From JBFGJH01 sp041586155 (lineage in GTDB: Bacteria > Actinomycetota > Acidimicrobiia > Spongiisociales > JAENVV01), in NCBI GenBank assembly GCA_041586155.1, contig JBFHAT010000016.1, forward strand, positions 1-56,117: 56,117 bases of DNA, written 5' to 3'. Below the pieces are notes generated by a model. The model was not told the origin of the DNA and did not search any database. It worked only from the letters and a program-made list of their open reading frames with translations. Of this stretch, positions 5,614 to 13,154 are shown piece by piece (position 1 is the first letter of the stretch; every line of letters starts with the position of its first letter). The position numbers were made by a program, and so were the translations under genes.

Positions 5614-7596
5614 ATGAAATCACTCAGCTCACGATTCGACGGACTCGAGGGCCGGAAGGTGCTCGTTGCCATGGCTGCAGTGCTCGCCATGGTCGCGGCA
5701 GGCTGCTCGGGCTCTGGGAGCGCCGCCATGAACGACATCATCGAGGAGCGGGGGCTGACGCCCGAACAGGCTGCAGCCGCGCTGATGACCTACACGCCAT
5801 CGGGCACCTGGGACGACTACATCATGTTCGCCTCGGGCGGCCAGGGCGGTCAGATGTTGGTGATCGGCGTCCCCTCGATGCGTCTCCTCAAGACGGTCGC
5901 CGTGTTCACTCCTGAGCCCTGGCAGGGATACGGCTACGGCGACCACCACACGACGTCGATGCTGGAGGAAGCCGGAACCGCCACCACCGAGCTCACGTGG
6001 GCTGACACCCACCATCCCGCCCTTTCCGAAACCGGAGGTGACTACGACGGACAGTTCGTGTTCATCAACGACAAGGCCAACGCCCGGGTGGCGACGATCG
6101 ACTTGAGGGACTTCGAGACGAAGCAGATCGTCAAGAACCCGATCGCGTCCAACGACCACGGCGCCACCATGGTGACCCCCAACACCGAATGGGTGATCGA
6201 AGGTGGCCAGTACGCCACCCCGCTGGGTGGCGAATACGCCCCATTGTCGGAATACGAAGAGAAGTACCGGGGCATGGTCACGTTCTGGAAGTTCGACCGG
6301 GCCGCCGGGCTCATCGACATCGACAGTTCGTTCGCGATGGAGCTGCCGCCCTACTGGCAGGACCTTTGTGATGCCGGCAAGCTCGTATCGGAGGGATGGG
6401 TCTTCTGTGGATCGTTCAACACCGAGATGGCCACAGGCGGCATCGAGAGCGGGAATCCCCCCTTCGAGGCCGGCGCCAGCGCCCGTGACACCGACTATCT
6501 CCACGTCATCAACCTGAACAAGGCGGCCGAGGTGGCAGCGGCCGGTGACACCACCGAGATCAACGGTTTCGATGTCATCACCCTCGACACGACGATCCAA
6601 GAAGGTCTGCTCTACTTCGTTCCCGAGCCAAAGAGCCCACATGGGGCGGACGTGGCGCCCAAGGGCGACTTCATCGTCGTTTCGGGCAAGCTCGATCCGC
6701 ACGTGACGGTCTACAGCTTCGACAAGATCCAGCAGGCCATCGCCGACCAGAACTGGACGATCGATCCTTATGGCGTTCCCGTCCTCGACTTCGATGCGAC
6801 GATGGAGGCGCAAGTAGAGCTCGGACTCGGGCCGCTGCACACCCAATTCGACGATCAGGGCTACGCCTACACGAGCCTGTTCCTCGACAGCGCGGTTGCC
6901 CGCTGGAGCCTGGGTGGCGACTATCGGGACGAGGGCTGGCAGCTGGAGGGCACCGTCCCTGTCCAGTACAACATCGGACACCTCGTGACGGCCGAGGGAG
7001 ACACCGTTTCCCCCGATGGCAACTACCTGGTGGCGCTCAACAAATGGTCCCTCGACCGTTTCTTCAATCCTGGGCCGCTTCTTCCCCAGAACTTTCAGCT
7101 GGTCGATATCAGCGGCCAGGGCGAGGAGATGAGCGTGCTCTACGACATGCCGATCACCGCCGCCGAGCCCCACTACGCCCAGATCATCAAGGCGGACAAG
7201 CTCCAACCGTTCGAGGTCTACCCGGAGATCGGGTGGGATCCTGGGAGCATGGCGGTCGACCCCAATGCGCCCATGCCGGGCGAAGAACGGGTCGAGCGCG
7301 ACGGCAACGAGGTTCACGTCTACATGACGGCCGTCCGTTCTCACTTCACGCCCGAACACGTGGAGATCCAAAAGGGCGATCACGTCACGTGGCACATCAC
7401 GAACATCGAGACCTCGCTCGATGCGACGCACGGGTTCGCTATCCCCGAGCACAACATCAACCTGAGTCTCGAGCCGGGAGAGACCGCCACTTTCGAGTTC
7501 GATGCGAATGCCAGTGGGGTCTACAACTTCTACTGCACCGAGTTCTGCTCGGCGCTTCACCTCGAGATGGTCGGCTACATGACCGTCCAGCCTTGA
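5614..7596 (+). CDS. nosZ: nitrous oxide reductase, lipoprotein-type (clade II-like)
   Basis: NosZ reduces N2O to N2 outside the membrane using the CuZ and CuA centres. This 660-residue protein starts with a lipoprotein signal: a short basic N-terminus, a hydrophobic stretch and the lipobox VAAGC with Cys31. The catalytic beta-propeller follows, with GYGDHHTTSMLEEAGT, ADTHHPALSETGGDYDG and FVFINDKANARVA carrying conserved histidines and the NosZ signature. The C-terminal cupredoxin domain ends with the CuA motif CTEFCSALHLEM (Cys641, Cys645, His649, Met652). There is no twin-arginine signal, so export is by Sec, as in clade II enzymes, but lipid anchoring is unusual. The ATG at 5614 is preceded by AAAGGAGA. 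The accessory genes follow at once, and no nosR is present, which also fits clade II. Confidence 0.95.
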   Translation: MKSLSSRFDGLEGRKVLVAMAAVLAMVAAGCSGSGSAAMNDIIEERGLTPEQAAAALMTYTPSGTWDDYIMFASGGQGGQMLVIGVPSMRLLKTVAVFTPEPWQGYGYGDHHTTSMLEEAGTATTELTWADTHHPALSETGGDYDGQFVFINDKANARVATIDLRDFETKQIVKNPIASNDHGATMVTPNTEWVIEGGQYATPLGGEYAPLSEYEEKYRGMVTFWKFDRAAGLIDIDSSFAMELPPYWQDLCDAGKLVSEGWVFCGSFNTEMATGGIESGNPPFEAGASARDTDYLHVINLNKAAEVAAAGDTTEINGFDVITLDTTIQEGLLYFVPEPKSPHGADVAPKGDFIVVSGKLDPHVTVYSFDKIQQAIADQNWTIDPYGVPVLDFDATMEAQVELGLGPLHTQFDDQGYAYTSLFLDSAVARWSLGGDYRDEGWQLEGTVPVQYNIGHLVTAEGDTVSPDGNYLVALNKWSLDRFFNPGPLLPQNFQLVDISGQGEEMSVLYDMPITAAEPHYAQIIKADKLQPFEVYPEIGWDPGSMAVDPNAPMPGEERVERDGNEVHVYMTAVRSHFTPEHVEIQKGDHVTWHITNIETSLDATHGFAIPEHNINLSLEPGETATFEFDANASGVYNFYCTEFCSALHLEMVGYMTVQP

Positions 7597-7597
7597 G

Positions 7598-8254
7598 ATG
7601 GGAGTCGAGATGGAGACCGTGGGCAGCGAGGGTGCCCCCAACGGTCGGGAGCGGCCCAGCGCTTCCGGCGCGAGCCCCACTCGTGCTGAACGGCGCCGAC
7701 CGATCTGGCTGTTCGCCGCAGCGAGCGTCCTCCTGGCGGTCTCCGTCCTGCTCCCTTACTGGCGCTTGAACCTGGCGGCTCCCCAATACCCGGACGGACT
7801 CACGGTGAACGTGTTCGTCAACCGGATGGAAGGCGACGTGCGGGAGCTCGAAGGCCTCAACCACTACGTGGGGTTGCCCGGCTTCGACGAAGGCGCCCAG
7901 GCCGAACGCCAGATTGCCGTCGCCGGGATCGCGGCGATGGTGGGATTGCTGGTCGCCGGGATCCTGATTCACAACCGTTGGGTGCTGGCGTTCACGGTCC
8001 CGGCGTTGGTATTCCCCTTGGTGTTTCTCGCCGATCTCCAATATTGGCTGTGGAGGTATGGCCACGATCTCGACCCGGCGGCGCCGTTCGCCGACGCCGT
8101 CGGGGAGTTCACGCCGCCGGTCCTCGGCCCGGCGGAGATCGCCCAGTTCGACACCGTGGCCCTGCCGCACGTGGGCCTGATCTTCGCCTTCGCAGCGAGC
8201 GGCCTCGTGGCGACCGGCCTGTGGTTCCACCGAAAGGCGTACAAACCGAAATGA
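7598..8254 (+). CDS. nos-cluster integral membrane protein
   Basis: A 218-residue protein with about four membrane segments: near residues 36-55 (WLFAAASVLLAVSVLLPYW), 108-127, 130-155 and 192-212. A loop of about 50 residues after the first segment contains APQYPDGLTVNVF and GLNHYVGLPGF, a pattern I associate with membrane proteins next to clade II nosZ genes, sometimes described with NosB or a cytochrome partner. No heme-binding CxxCH motif is seen. The gene starts one base after the nosZ stop; an ATG at 7610 with GGGAG upstream is an alternative start. It overlaps nosD by four bases (ATGA). A role in electron delivery to, or maturation of, NosZ is inferred from position only. Confidence 0.75.
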   Translation: MGVEMETVGSEGAPNGRERPSASGASPTRAERRRPIWLFAAASVLLAVSVLLPYWRLNLAAPQYPDGLTVNVFVNRMEGDVRELEGLNHYVGLPGFDEGAQAERQIAVAGIAAMVGLLVAGILIHNRWVLAFTVPALVFPLVFLADLQYWLWRYGHDLDPAAPFADAVGEFTPPVLGPAEIAQFDTVALPHVGLIFAFAASGLVATGLWFHRKAYKPK

Positions 8255-9624
8255 GACGGAGTTGGGCGGCAATCGGTATCGCAGCAGCATTTCTCGCCGG
8301 GTCGGTCGGGCTGGCTGCTGCGCCCGGCAGTGCCCAGGATGGGGACCTGCAGGCCCTTATCCAAGCGGCCCCGGTAGGGGCACGAATCGTGCTTCCGGCC
8401 GGCACTTACGCCGGCCCGATCGTCATCGACCGGCCGCTCACCGTCGAGAGCGAGGAAGGTGCGATGATCGTGGGCACCGGGGAAGGCAGCGTCGTCACCA
8501 TCGCAGCCGACGATGTGACGTTGCGCGGGCTGACAGTGCGCGGTTCAGGTATCTCCAACGACACGGAGGACGCCGGAGTCTCGGCAACTGGACGCAATCT
8601 GGTGATCGAGGACAACACGCTGACCGACGTGTTGTTCGGCATCTACCTCCGCCAATCGCCCGGCTCGATCGTGCGAGGCAACGAGGTGGGGGCGAAGGAT
8701 CTCGAGCCGGGGCGACGAGGCGATGGTATCCGACTGTGGGAGAGCGCAGGGTCCACGGTGGAGCGCAACGCGGTGGACGGTGGGCGGGATCTGGTCATGT
8801 GGTACTCGAACGGACTCGTCGTCCGGGACAACACCGTGACCAACGGACGGTATGGATTGCACTTCATGTACTCGGACGACGTCGTGGTCGAGGGCAACCG
8901 GTTGAGTGGCAACTCTGTCGGCGCATTTCTCATGTACAGCCGGCGATTCACGTTCGTCGACAACCACGTGAGCGGGAACAACGGTCCGAGCGGCTACGGG
9001 CTGGGGCTGAAGGACATCGACGGTGCCGAGGTCCACGACAACACGTTCGTCGAGAACAGAATCGGCGTCTACCTCGACAACTCGCCCACTTCACCCGACG
9101 TCCGACAGCACTTCACCGGGAACGTATTCGCGTACAACGACGTCGGTGTCACGCTGCTCCCTTCAGTTCGCCGCAACGTGTTCTCGGAGAACGCGTTCGT
9201 CGACAACCGCGAGCAGGTCGCCCGCCAGGGTGACGGGGTCCTGAGGGACAACATCTGGACGATCGACGGGCGAGGTAACTACTGGAGCGACTATGCCGGC
9301 TACGACGCAGACCAAAACGGCATTGGCGACATCCACTACCGCATCGAGGACCTGTTCGCCCAAGTCACCGACGAGCGGCCGGATCTCCGCCTGCTGTCGG
9401 AGACGCCGGCCGCCAAGGTCGTCGACGCGGCCGCCAAGGCGTTTCCCACGATGCGGCCGGATCCCAAGGTGATCGACGACGCTCCCCTGGTCCAACCACC
9501 GATGGCGGCGAAGCACGGTGGTTCGCTGCCGGCAGTCCAGATCATCACGGCTCTGGCGTTGCTGACGGCGGGCCTCTTGCCGACGCTGGCCGCTCGGCGG
9601 CCGAGAGCCGAGGTGGCGACGTGA
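8251..9624 (+). CDS. nosD: NosD, beta-helix copper-site maturation factor
   Basis: A 457-residue exported protein with a Sec signal at residues 1-29 (ending around GSAQDGD) and a long right-handed beta-helix. The repeats are visible as rungs of the type GNxVxxNxxG: VIEDNTLTDVLFGIYLRQSP, VRGNEV, VVRDNTVTNGRYGLHFMYSD, VVEGNRLSGNSVGAFLMYSR, VHDNTFVENRIGVYLDNS and later ones. The blocks GLHFMYSD and GAFLMYSR are characteristic of NosD, which acts with the NosFY transporter to mature the CuZ centre. A hydrophobic segment near the C-terminus (IITALALLTAGLLPTL) may anchor the protein to the membrane. It overlaps both neighbours by four bases. Confidence 0.93.
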   Translation: MRRSWAAIGIAAAFLAGSVGLAAAPGSAQDGDLQALIQAAPVGARIVLPAGTYAGPIVIDRPLTVESEEGAMIVGTGEGSVVTIAADDVTLRGLTVRGSGISNDTEDAGVSATGRNLVIEDNTLTDVLFGIYLRQSPGSIVRGNEVGAKDLEPGRRGDGIRLWESAGSTVERNAVDGGRDLVMWYSNGLVVRDNTVTNGRYGLHFMYSDDVVVEGNRLSGNSVGAFLMYSRRFTFVDNHVSGNNGPSGYGLGLKDIDGAEVHDNTFVENRIGVYLDNSPTSPDVRQHFTGNVFAYNDVGVTLLPSVRRNVFSENAFVDNREQVARQGDGVLRDNIWTIDGRGNYWSDYAGYDADQNGIGDIHYRIEDLFAQVTDERPDLRLLSETPAAKVVDAAAKAFPTMRPDPKVIDDAPLVQPPMAAKHGGSLPAVQIITALALLTAGLLPTLAARRPRAEVAT

Positions 9625-10475
9625 TCGATGTTCGGCATCTGACGAAACGATACGGAGAGGTAGTCGCCGTCGCCGACGTCAGCTTCACGGTGCAGCCGGG
9701 TGAGTCGGTGGCGCTGTGGGGACCCAATGGGGCCGGCAAGACCACTGTCGTGAGATCGATCCTGGGATTGGCCTCCTATGAAGGCTTCATCGAGGTCGCG
9801 GGTCTCGACGGGCGGAACGACGGCAAGCAGGCCCGGGCACTGATCGGCCACGTCCCCCAGGAGCTCGCTTTCTACGACGAGCTGACCGTGTTCGAGACGA
9901 TCGACTTCTCGGCGCGCCTCAAGCGGGTGACGCCGCAGGCGACGAAGGCGGCGTTGGCGCGGGTGGGCCTGACGAGCCACTTGACCAAGGCGGTCGGTTC
10001 GCTGTCCGGCGGCATGAAACAGCGCCTCGCCATCGGCCTGGCCCTGCTCGGCGACCCACCCATCCTCCTTCTCGATGAGCCGACCTCCAACCTCGACGCC
10101 GGATCGAGAGAGGGTGTGGTACGGCTCCTCCACGAGCTGCGCTCGCCGAGCCGCTCGATGCTGCTCACCTCACACCACATCGATGAGATCGGCTTGCTGG
10201 CCGACCGGGTCATCAGCTTCGACGCCGGACGAATCGTCCTCGATTGCGGCCCCCAGGAGCTGAGCGACAAGCTCGGTCTGCATTCCTGGCTGCATGTGAA
10301 GGTTGCGACATCAGCGCCGGCCGCCGCAGCCGCTGTGCTGGTTGCTTCGGGTTTCCCCGCTCGTCTCAACGGCTCGGGGATCCTCGTGGAGGTCTCTGCC
10401 CAGGGCAAGGGAGCCGCGCTCCGCCGCTTGGAGGAATCGGGCTATCGGGTGGTGGACTTCGAGGTGTGGCGATGA
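9621..10475 (+). CDS. nosF: NosF, ABC transporter ATPase
   Basis: A 284-residue ABC ATPase. Walker A is GPNGAGKTT at residues 34-42, the signature is LSGGMKQRLAIG and Walker B is ILLLDEPTSNLD. After the nucleotide-binding domain comes a C-terminal extension of about 75 residues ending in a small alpha-beta domain (LRRLEESGYRVVDFEVW), as in other NosF-type ATPases. With NosY it forms the exporter thought to supply a sulfur species for the CuZ tetracopper-sulfide cluster through NosD. The GTG start overlaps the nosD stop as GTGA. Confidence 0.92.
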   Translation: MIDVRHLTKRYGEVVAVADVSFTVQPGESVALWGPNGAGKTTVVRSILGLASYEGFIEVAGLDGRNDGKQARALIGHVPQELAFYDELTVFETIDFSARLKRVTPQATKAALARVGLTSHLTKAVGSLSGGMKQRLAIGLALLGDPPILLLDEPTSNLDAGSREGVVRLLHELRSPSRSMLLTSHHIDEIGLLADRVISFDAGRIVLDCGPQELSDKLGLHSWLHVKVATSAPAAAAAVLVASGFPARLNGSGILVEVSAQGKGAALRRLEESGYRVVDFEVWR

Positions 10476-11305
10476 CCGTCGAACGGGATCTCGTGTTGAC
10501 TGTTGCCCGGCGCGAGTTGAGCGACACGATCCGTTCCAAGCTCCTGTGGATCTATGCCGGCTGCTTCGGTGTCCTCGCCTCGGCACTCACACTCACCGGC
10601 CTCACGGGCGCCAGGCTGGCCAGCCAAGGCGGATATGGCCGCACGGCCGCATCGCTCGTGGCGCTGGTCCAAACCCTGGTCCCCTTGATGGGCCTCACCC
10701 TCGGAGCGCTCACTCTCGCCACTGGACGGGAGCGCGGTGCCCTCCGTTTCGTGCTGGCTCACCCGGTGAGCAGGCTGGAAGTACTCACCGGCACCTTTCT
10801 CGGGTTGGCGACGGCGCTCTGGGGTGCCGTTGCGGTGGGCTTCGGTCTGGCAGGCCTGATCGGGGCGCTGGCCGGTGCGCCCGGCTCGCCGGTCAGCCTG
10901 CTGGCCCTGACGATTCTCTCCGGCCTGCTCGCCACATCGATGCTGGCGGTGGGTATGGCCATCGGCGCCGGCGACGCACGCTCGAGCAGCGCACTGGGTC
11001 TCTCCGTCCTGGCCTGGCTCTTGCTGGTCTTCGTGGGTGATTTGGGTCTGATGGGCACGGCTCTAGCTACACGATTGCCCGTTTCGGCACTCTTTTTTGC
11101 AGTCATCGCCAATCCAGTGGAGTCGTTCCGCATCGCCGCCGTGCCGACGTTCGGGTCGTCACTCGACGTCCTCGGGCCAGCGGGCAGCTTCGCCATCGAC
11201 ACGTTGGGCGGCAGTGCCCGCTTCCTCGCCGGGGCGGTCATCTTGGCGTGGATCGTGATTCCTGCCGCCGTGTCGGCGCGCCGCTTCGCCCGGAGTGACG
11301 TATGA
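10472..11305 (+). CDS. nosY: NosY, ABC transporter permease
   Basis: A 277-residue integral membrane protein with about six hydrophobic segments and the features of the ABC-2/NosY permease group: the start LVLTVARRELSDTIRSKLLW, then TGRERGALRFVLAHPVSR, a loop that contacts the ATPase. The segment ANPVESFRIAAVPTF near residue 212 is a typical NosY motif. It pairs with the NosF ATPase encoded just upstream. The ATG at 10472 overlaps the nosF stop (ATGA); a longer reading frame upstream is only a shadow of nosF. Confidence 0.92.
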   Translation: MTVERDLVLTVARRELSDTIRSKLLWIYAGCFGVLASALTLTGLTGARLASQGGYGRTAASLVALVQTLVPLMGLTLGALTLATGRERGALRFVLAHPVSRLEVLTGTFLGLATALWGAVAVGFGLAGLIGALAGAPGSPVSLLALTILSGLLATSMLAVGMAIGAGDARSSSALGLSVLAWLLLVFVGDLGLMGTALATRLPVSALFFAVIANPVESFRIAAVPTFGSSLDVLGPAGSFAIDTLGGSARFLAGAVILAWIVIPAAVSARRFARSDV

Positions 11306-11790
11306 GGTGGATGGCAGCCCTGATGGTGGTCCTGGTGGTGGGCGGCTGCAGCGGCGAGAAGAACGCCGCTCCCGAGATTGCCTACGGTCGCGACGTCTGC
11401 GAGCAGTGCGGCATGATCATCGAGGACCCCCGATTCGCCGCCGCATATCGGGATGACAGTGGCGAGGAGCACTTGTTCGACGAGATCGGCGGCATGCTGG
11501 TGGCGGCGTCGACCCTCGGGCATCTCGAGAGCGGGGCATTCTGGGTCAACGACTACTCGACTCAAAGCCCGATACCGGCCAGCGAGGCCCACTTCGTGCA
11601 CGGGGCGAGCATCACTACGCCGATGGACTTTCGGATCGTGGCCTTTGCCCAGCCCGGCGCCGCCAAGGCTTTCGCGGCCCTCAACGGCGGCGTCGAGCAC
11701 ACTTGGGCGGACTTGGTCGAGCTGGCCCTCGCCGATGACATCGTTCCGAACCCCGGAGTCGAAGACAACCACCTCCATGGTGGAGGATAA
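11302..11790 (+). CDS. nosL: NosL copper chaperone lipoprotein
   Basis: A 162-residue lipoprotein with the lipobox VVGGC at Cys15. The core NosL motif CEQCGMIIEDPRFAA follows, in which Cys-Gln-Cys-Gly-Met provides Cu(I) ligands, and then LFDEIGGML and FWVNDYSTQSPIPASEAHFV, both typical of the family. NosL delivers copper to apo-NosZ outside the membrane. The C-terminal end contains DNHLHGGG, a further histidine pair that could bind metal. It overlaps nosY by four bases and is followed after 14 bases by the cytochrome gene. Confidence 0.93.
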   Translation: MRWMAALMVVLVVGGCSGEKNAAPEIAYGRDVCEQCGMIIEDPRFAAAYRDDSGEEHLFDEIGGMLVAASTLGHLESGAFWVNDYSTQSPIPASEAHFVHGASITTPMDFRIVAFAQPGAAKAFAALNGGVEHTWADLVELALADDIVPNPGVEDNHLHGGG

Positions 11791-11804
11791 GAAAGGATCG
11801 ACAT

Positions 11805-12200
11805 ATGACGAGGAACCTGACGGTGATAGCGGCCCTGCTGTTGGTCCTCGCGGCTGGGTGCGGCGGCGATGGCGCCGCCGACGAACCGGCCGCGGGTACG
11901 AACGCTCCGACGGCAGCCGGCGACGCAACGCATGGCGGCGAGCTGTATACCGCCACGTGCGCGACCTGCCATGGACCCGACGCCAGAGGGCTGCCCAACT
12001 TGGGAAAGGACCTGGTCGACTCGGCCTACATGGACGCCACTTCTGACACCGATCTGGTCGCCTTCCTCAAAGTCGGCCGGGATGCCGCCGACCCCCAAAA
12101 CACCACCGGGGTCGCGATGCCCCCCAAAGGCGGGAACCCTGCCCTGACCGACGTAGACCTGGCCGATATCGTGGCTTACCTGCGCGAATTGTCGGGTTGA
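11805..12200 (+). CDS. class I cytochrome c lipoprotein of the nos operon
   Basis: A 131-residue lipoprotein with the lipobox LAAGC at Cys19, an Ala/Thr-rich spacer and one c-type heme domain. The heme site is CATCHGPDARGLP (Cys-x-x-Cys-His) near residue 52, and the axial Met is probably in GVAMPPKGGNPAL near residue 104. AGAAAGGAT lies upstream as ribosome site. A membrane-anchored monoheme cytochrome is a sensible electron donor to the lipid-anchored NosZ encoded in the same operon; clade II nos clusters often carry such c-type cytochromes. Confidence 0.9.
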   Translation: MTRNLTVIAALLLVLAAGCGGDGAADEPAAGTNAPTAAGDATHGGELYTATCATCHGPDARGLPNLGKDLVDSAYMDATSDTDLVAFLKVGRDAADPQNTTGVAMPPKGGNPALTDVDLADIVAYLRELSG

Positions 12201-12225
12201 CCCGCGATGCTCTGGGAGTAGCCGG

Positions 12226-12621
12226 ATGAAGCTGGAGCTCACCCGCAAAACGGATCTCGCCATCTCCACCCTCAGGATGCTGCACGAGGCGGGAGACCGG
12301 GTGAGCGCCGGCGAGTTGGCGAGGTCCCTCCACACCACCTCGACCTATGTCCCCCAGGTGATCGCTCCGCTCGTCCGACGCGGGTGGGTGGACTCTCAGA
12401 CTGGGCCGAACGGTGGGTACCGGGCCTCGGTGGACATCGCACAATTGAGCGTCCTCCAGGTCATCGAACTGATCGAAGGGCCGGTCGACGGAGCGGAATG
12501 CGTGCTCAAGGGCGGGCCATGCGCGGATGTCGAAGTGTGCTCTCTGCACGTGCCGTGGACCCGAGCACGAGCAGCGATGGTCGCCGAACTCGACCGGACA
12601 TCGGTGACGCAGGAGCAGTGA
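12226..12621 (+). CDS. Rrf2-family regulator with three cysteines
   Basis: A 131-residue Rrf2-type winged-helix regulator. The N-terminus (KLELTRKTDLAISTLRML), the recognition helix region (ELARSLHTTSTYVPQVIAPL) and the wing (GWVDSQTGPNGGYRAS) match the family. Cys at about residues 88, 95 and 101 form C-x6-C-x5-C (ECVLKGGPCADVEVCSLH), the spot where NsrR and IscR bind an iron-sulfur cluster. Since it sits inside a nos operon, a role as nitric oxide or redox sensor like NsrR is likely. It follows the cytochrome gene by 25 bases and overlaps the next gene as TGATG. Confidence 0.85.
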   Translation: MKLELTRKTDLAISTLRMLHEAGDRVSAGELARSLHTTSTYVPQVIAPLVRRGWVDSQTGPNGGYRASVDIAQLSVLQVIELIEGPVDGAECVLKGGPCADVEVCSLHVPWTRARAAMVAELDRTSVTQEQ

Positions 12622-13124
12622 TGTCGCGCACCGTGGCATTGGTCCTGGCTGCCGGTCTGTTGGCCGTGGCCTGCGGCGGGGGCGAGCCGGGACGCCGGGC
12701 GGACCGGCCCGAAACGCGTCCGTCGTTCTCTGTGCAGATGCTCGACGGAGCCGACTTCGATCTGAACGAGCATCAGCAGAGGACTGGTCGGCCGGTCGTG
12801 GTCAATCTGTGGGCTTCGTGGTGTCTCCCGTGCCGCAACGAGATGCCGGCGATCGACCGAGCGGCCCGAGCCCGTCCCGACGTGACGTTCGTCGGGATCG
12901 CGGTACAAGATCGTCCGGACGATGCCGAAGAATTCGCCCGCGAGATCGGGGTCGCTTATCCGATCGCCATCGATGACACAGGTGCCATCGAAGACCTCTT
13001 TCGTATACCCGGCCTACCCATGACCCTGTTCATCACCTCGGATGGCGTACTGGTGGGAACCTCGTTCGGGGAGCTCACCGATCTGGACCTGGAGGAGAAG
13101 CTGGAGGAGCATTTCGGCGGATGA
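12621..13124 (+). CDS. TlpA/ResA-like thioredoxin lipoprotein
   Basis: A 167-residue exported thioredoxin. It has a lipoprotein signal with lipobox AVAC near residue 18, then SFSVQMLDGADFDL as the AhpC/TSA-like start, the active site WASWCLPCRNEMP near residue 70 and the cis-proline loop IPGLPMTLFI. The WCxPC site and outside location fit reduction of disulfides in apocytochromes or in copper proteins such as CuA of NosZ. It overlaps the Rrf2 gene and is the last gene of the nos run before the convergent metG. Confidence 0.88.
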   Translation: MSRTVALVLAAGLLAVACGGGEPGRRADRPETRPSFSVQMLDGADFDLNEHQQRTGRPVVVNLWASWCLPCRNEMPAIDRAARARPDVTFVGIAVQDRPDDAEEFAREIGVAYPIAIDDTGAIEDLFRIPGLPMTLFITSDGVLVGTSFGELTDLDLEEKLEEHFGG

Positions 13125-13154
13125 CCCAAGTACCGCCGACAGTCGGGAGGAAGC

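Noticed and set aside
13125..13154. Terminator between tlpA and metG
   Set aside because: Only a five-base inverted repeat with a one-base loop is present; too weak to call.
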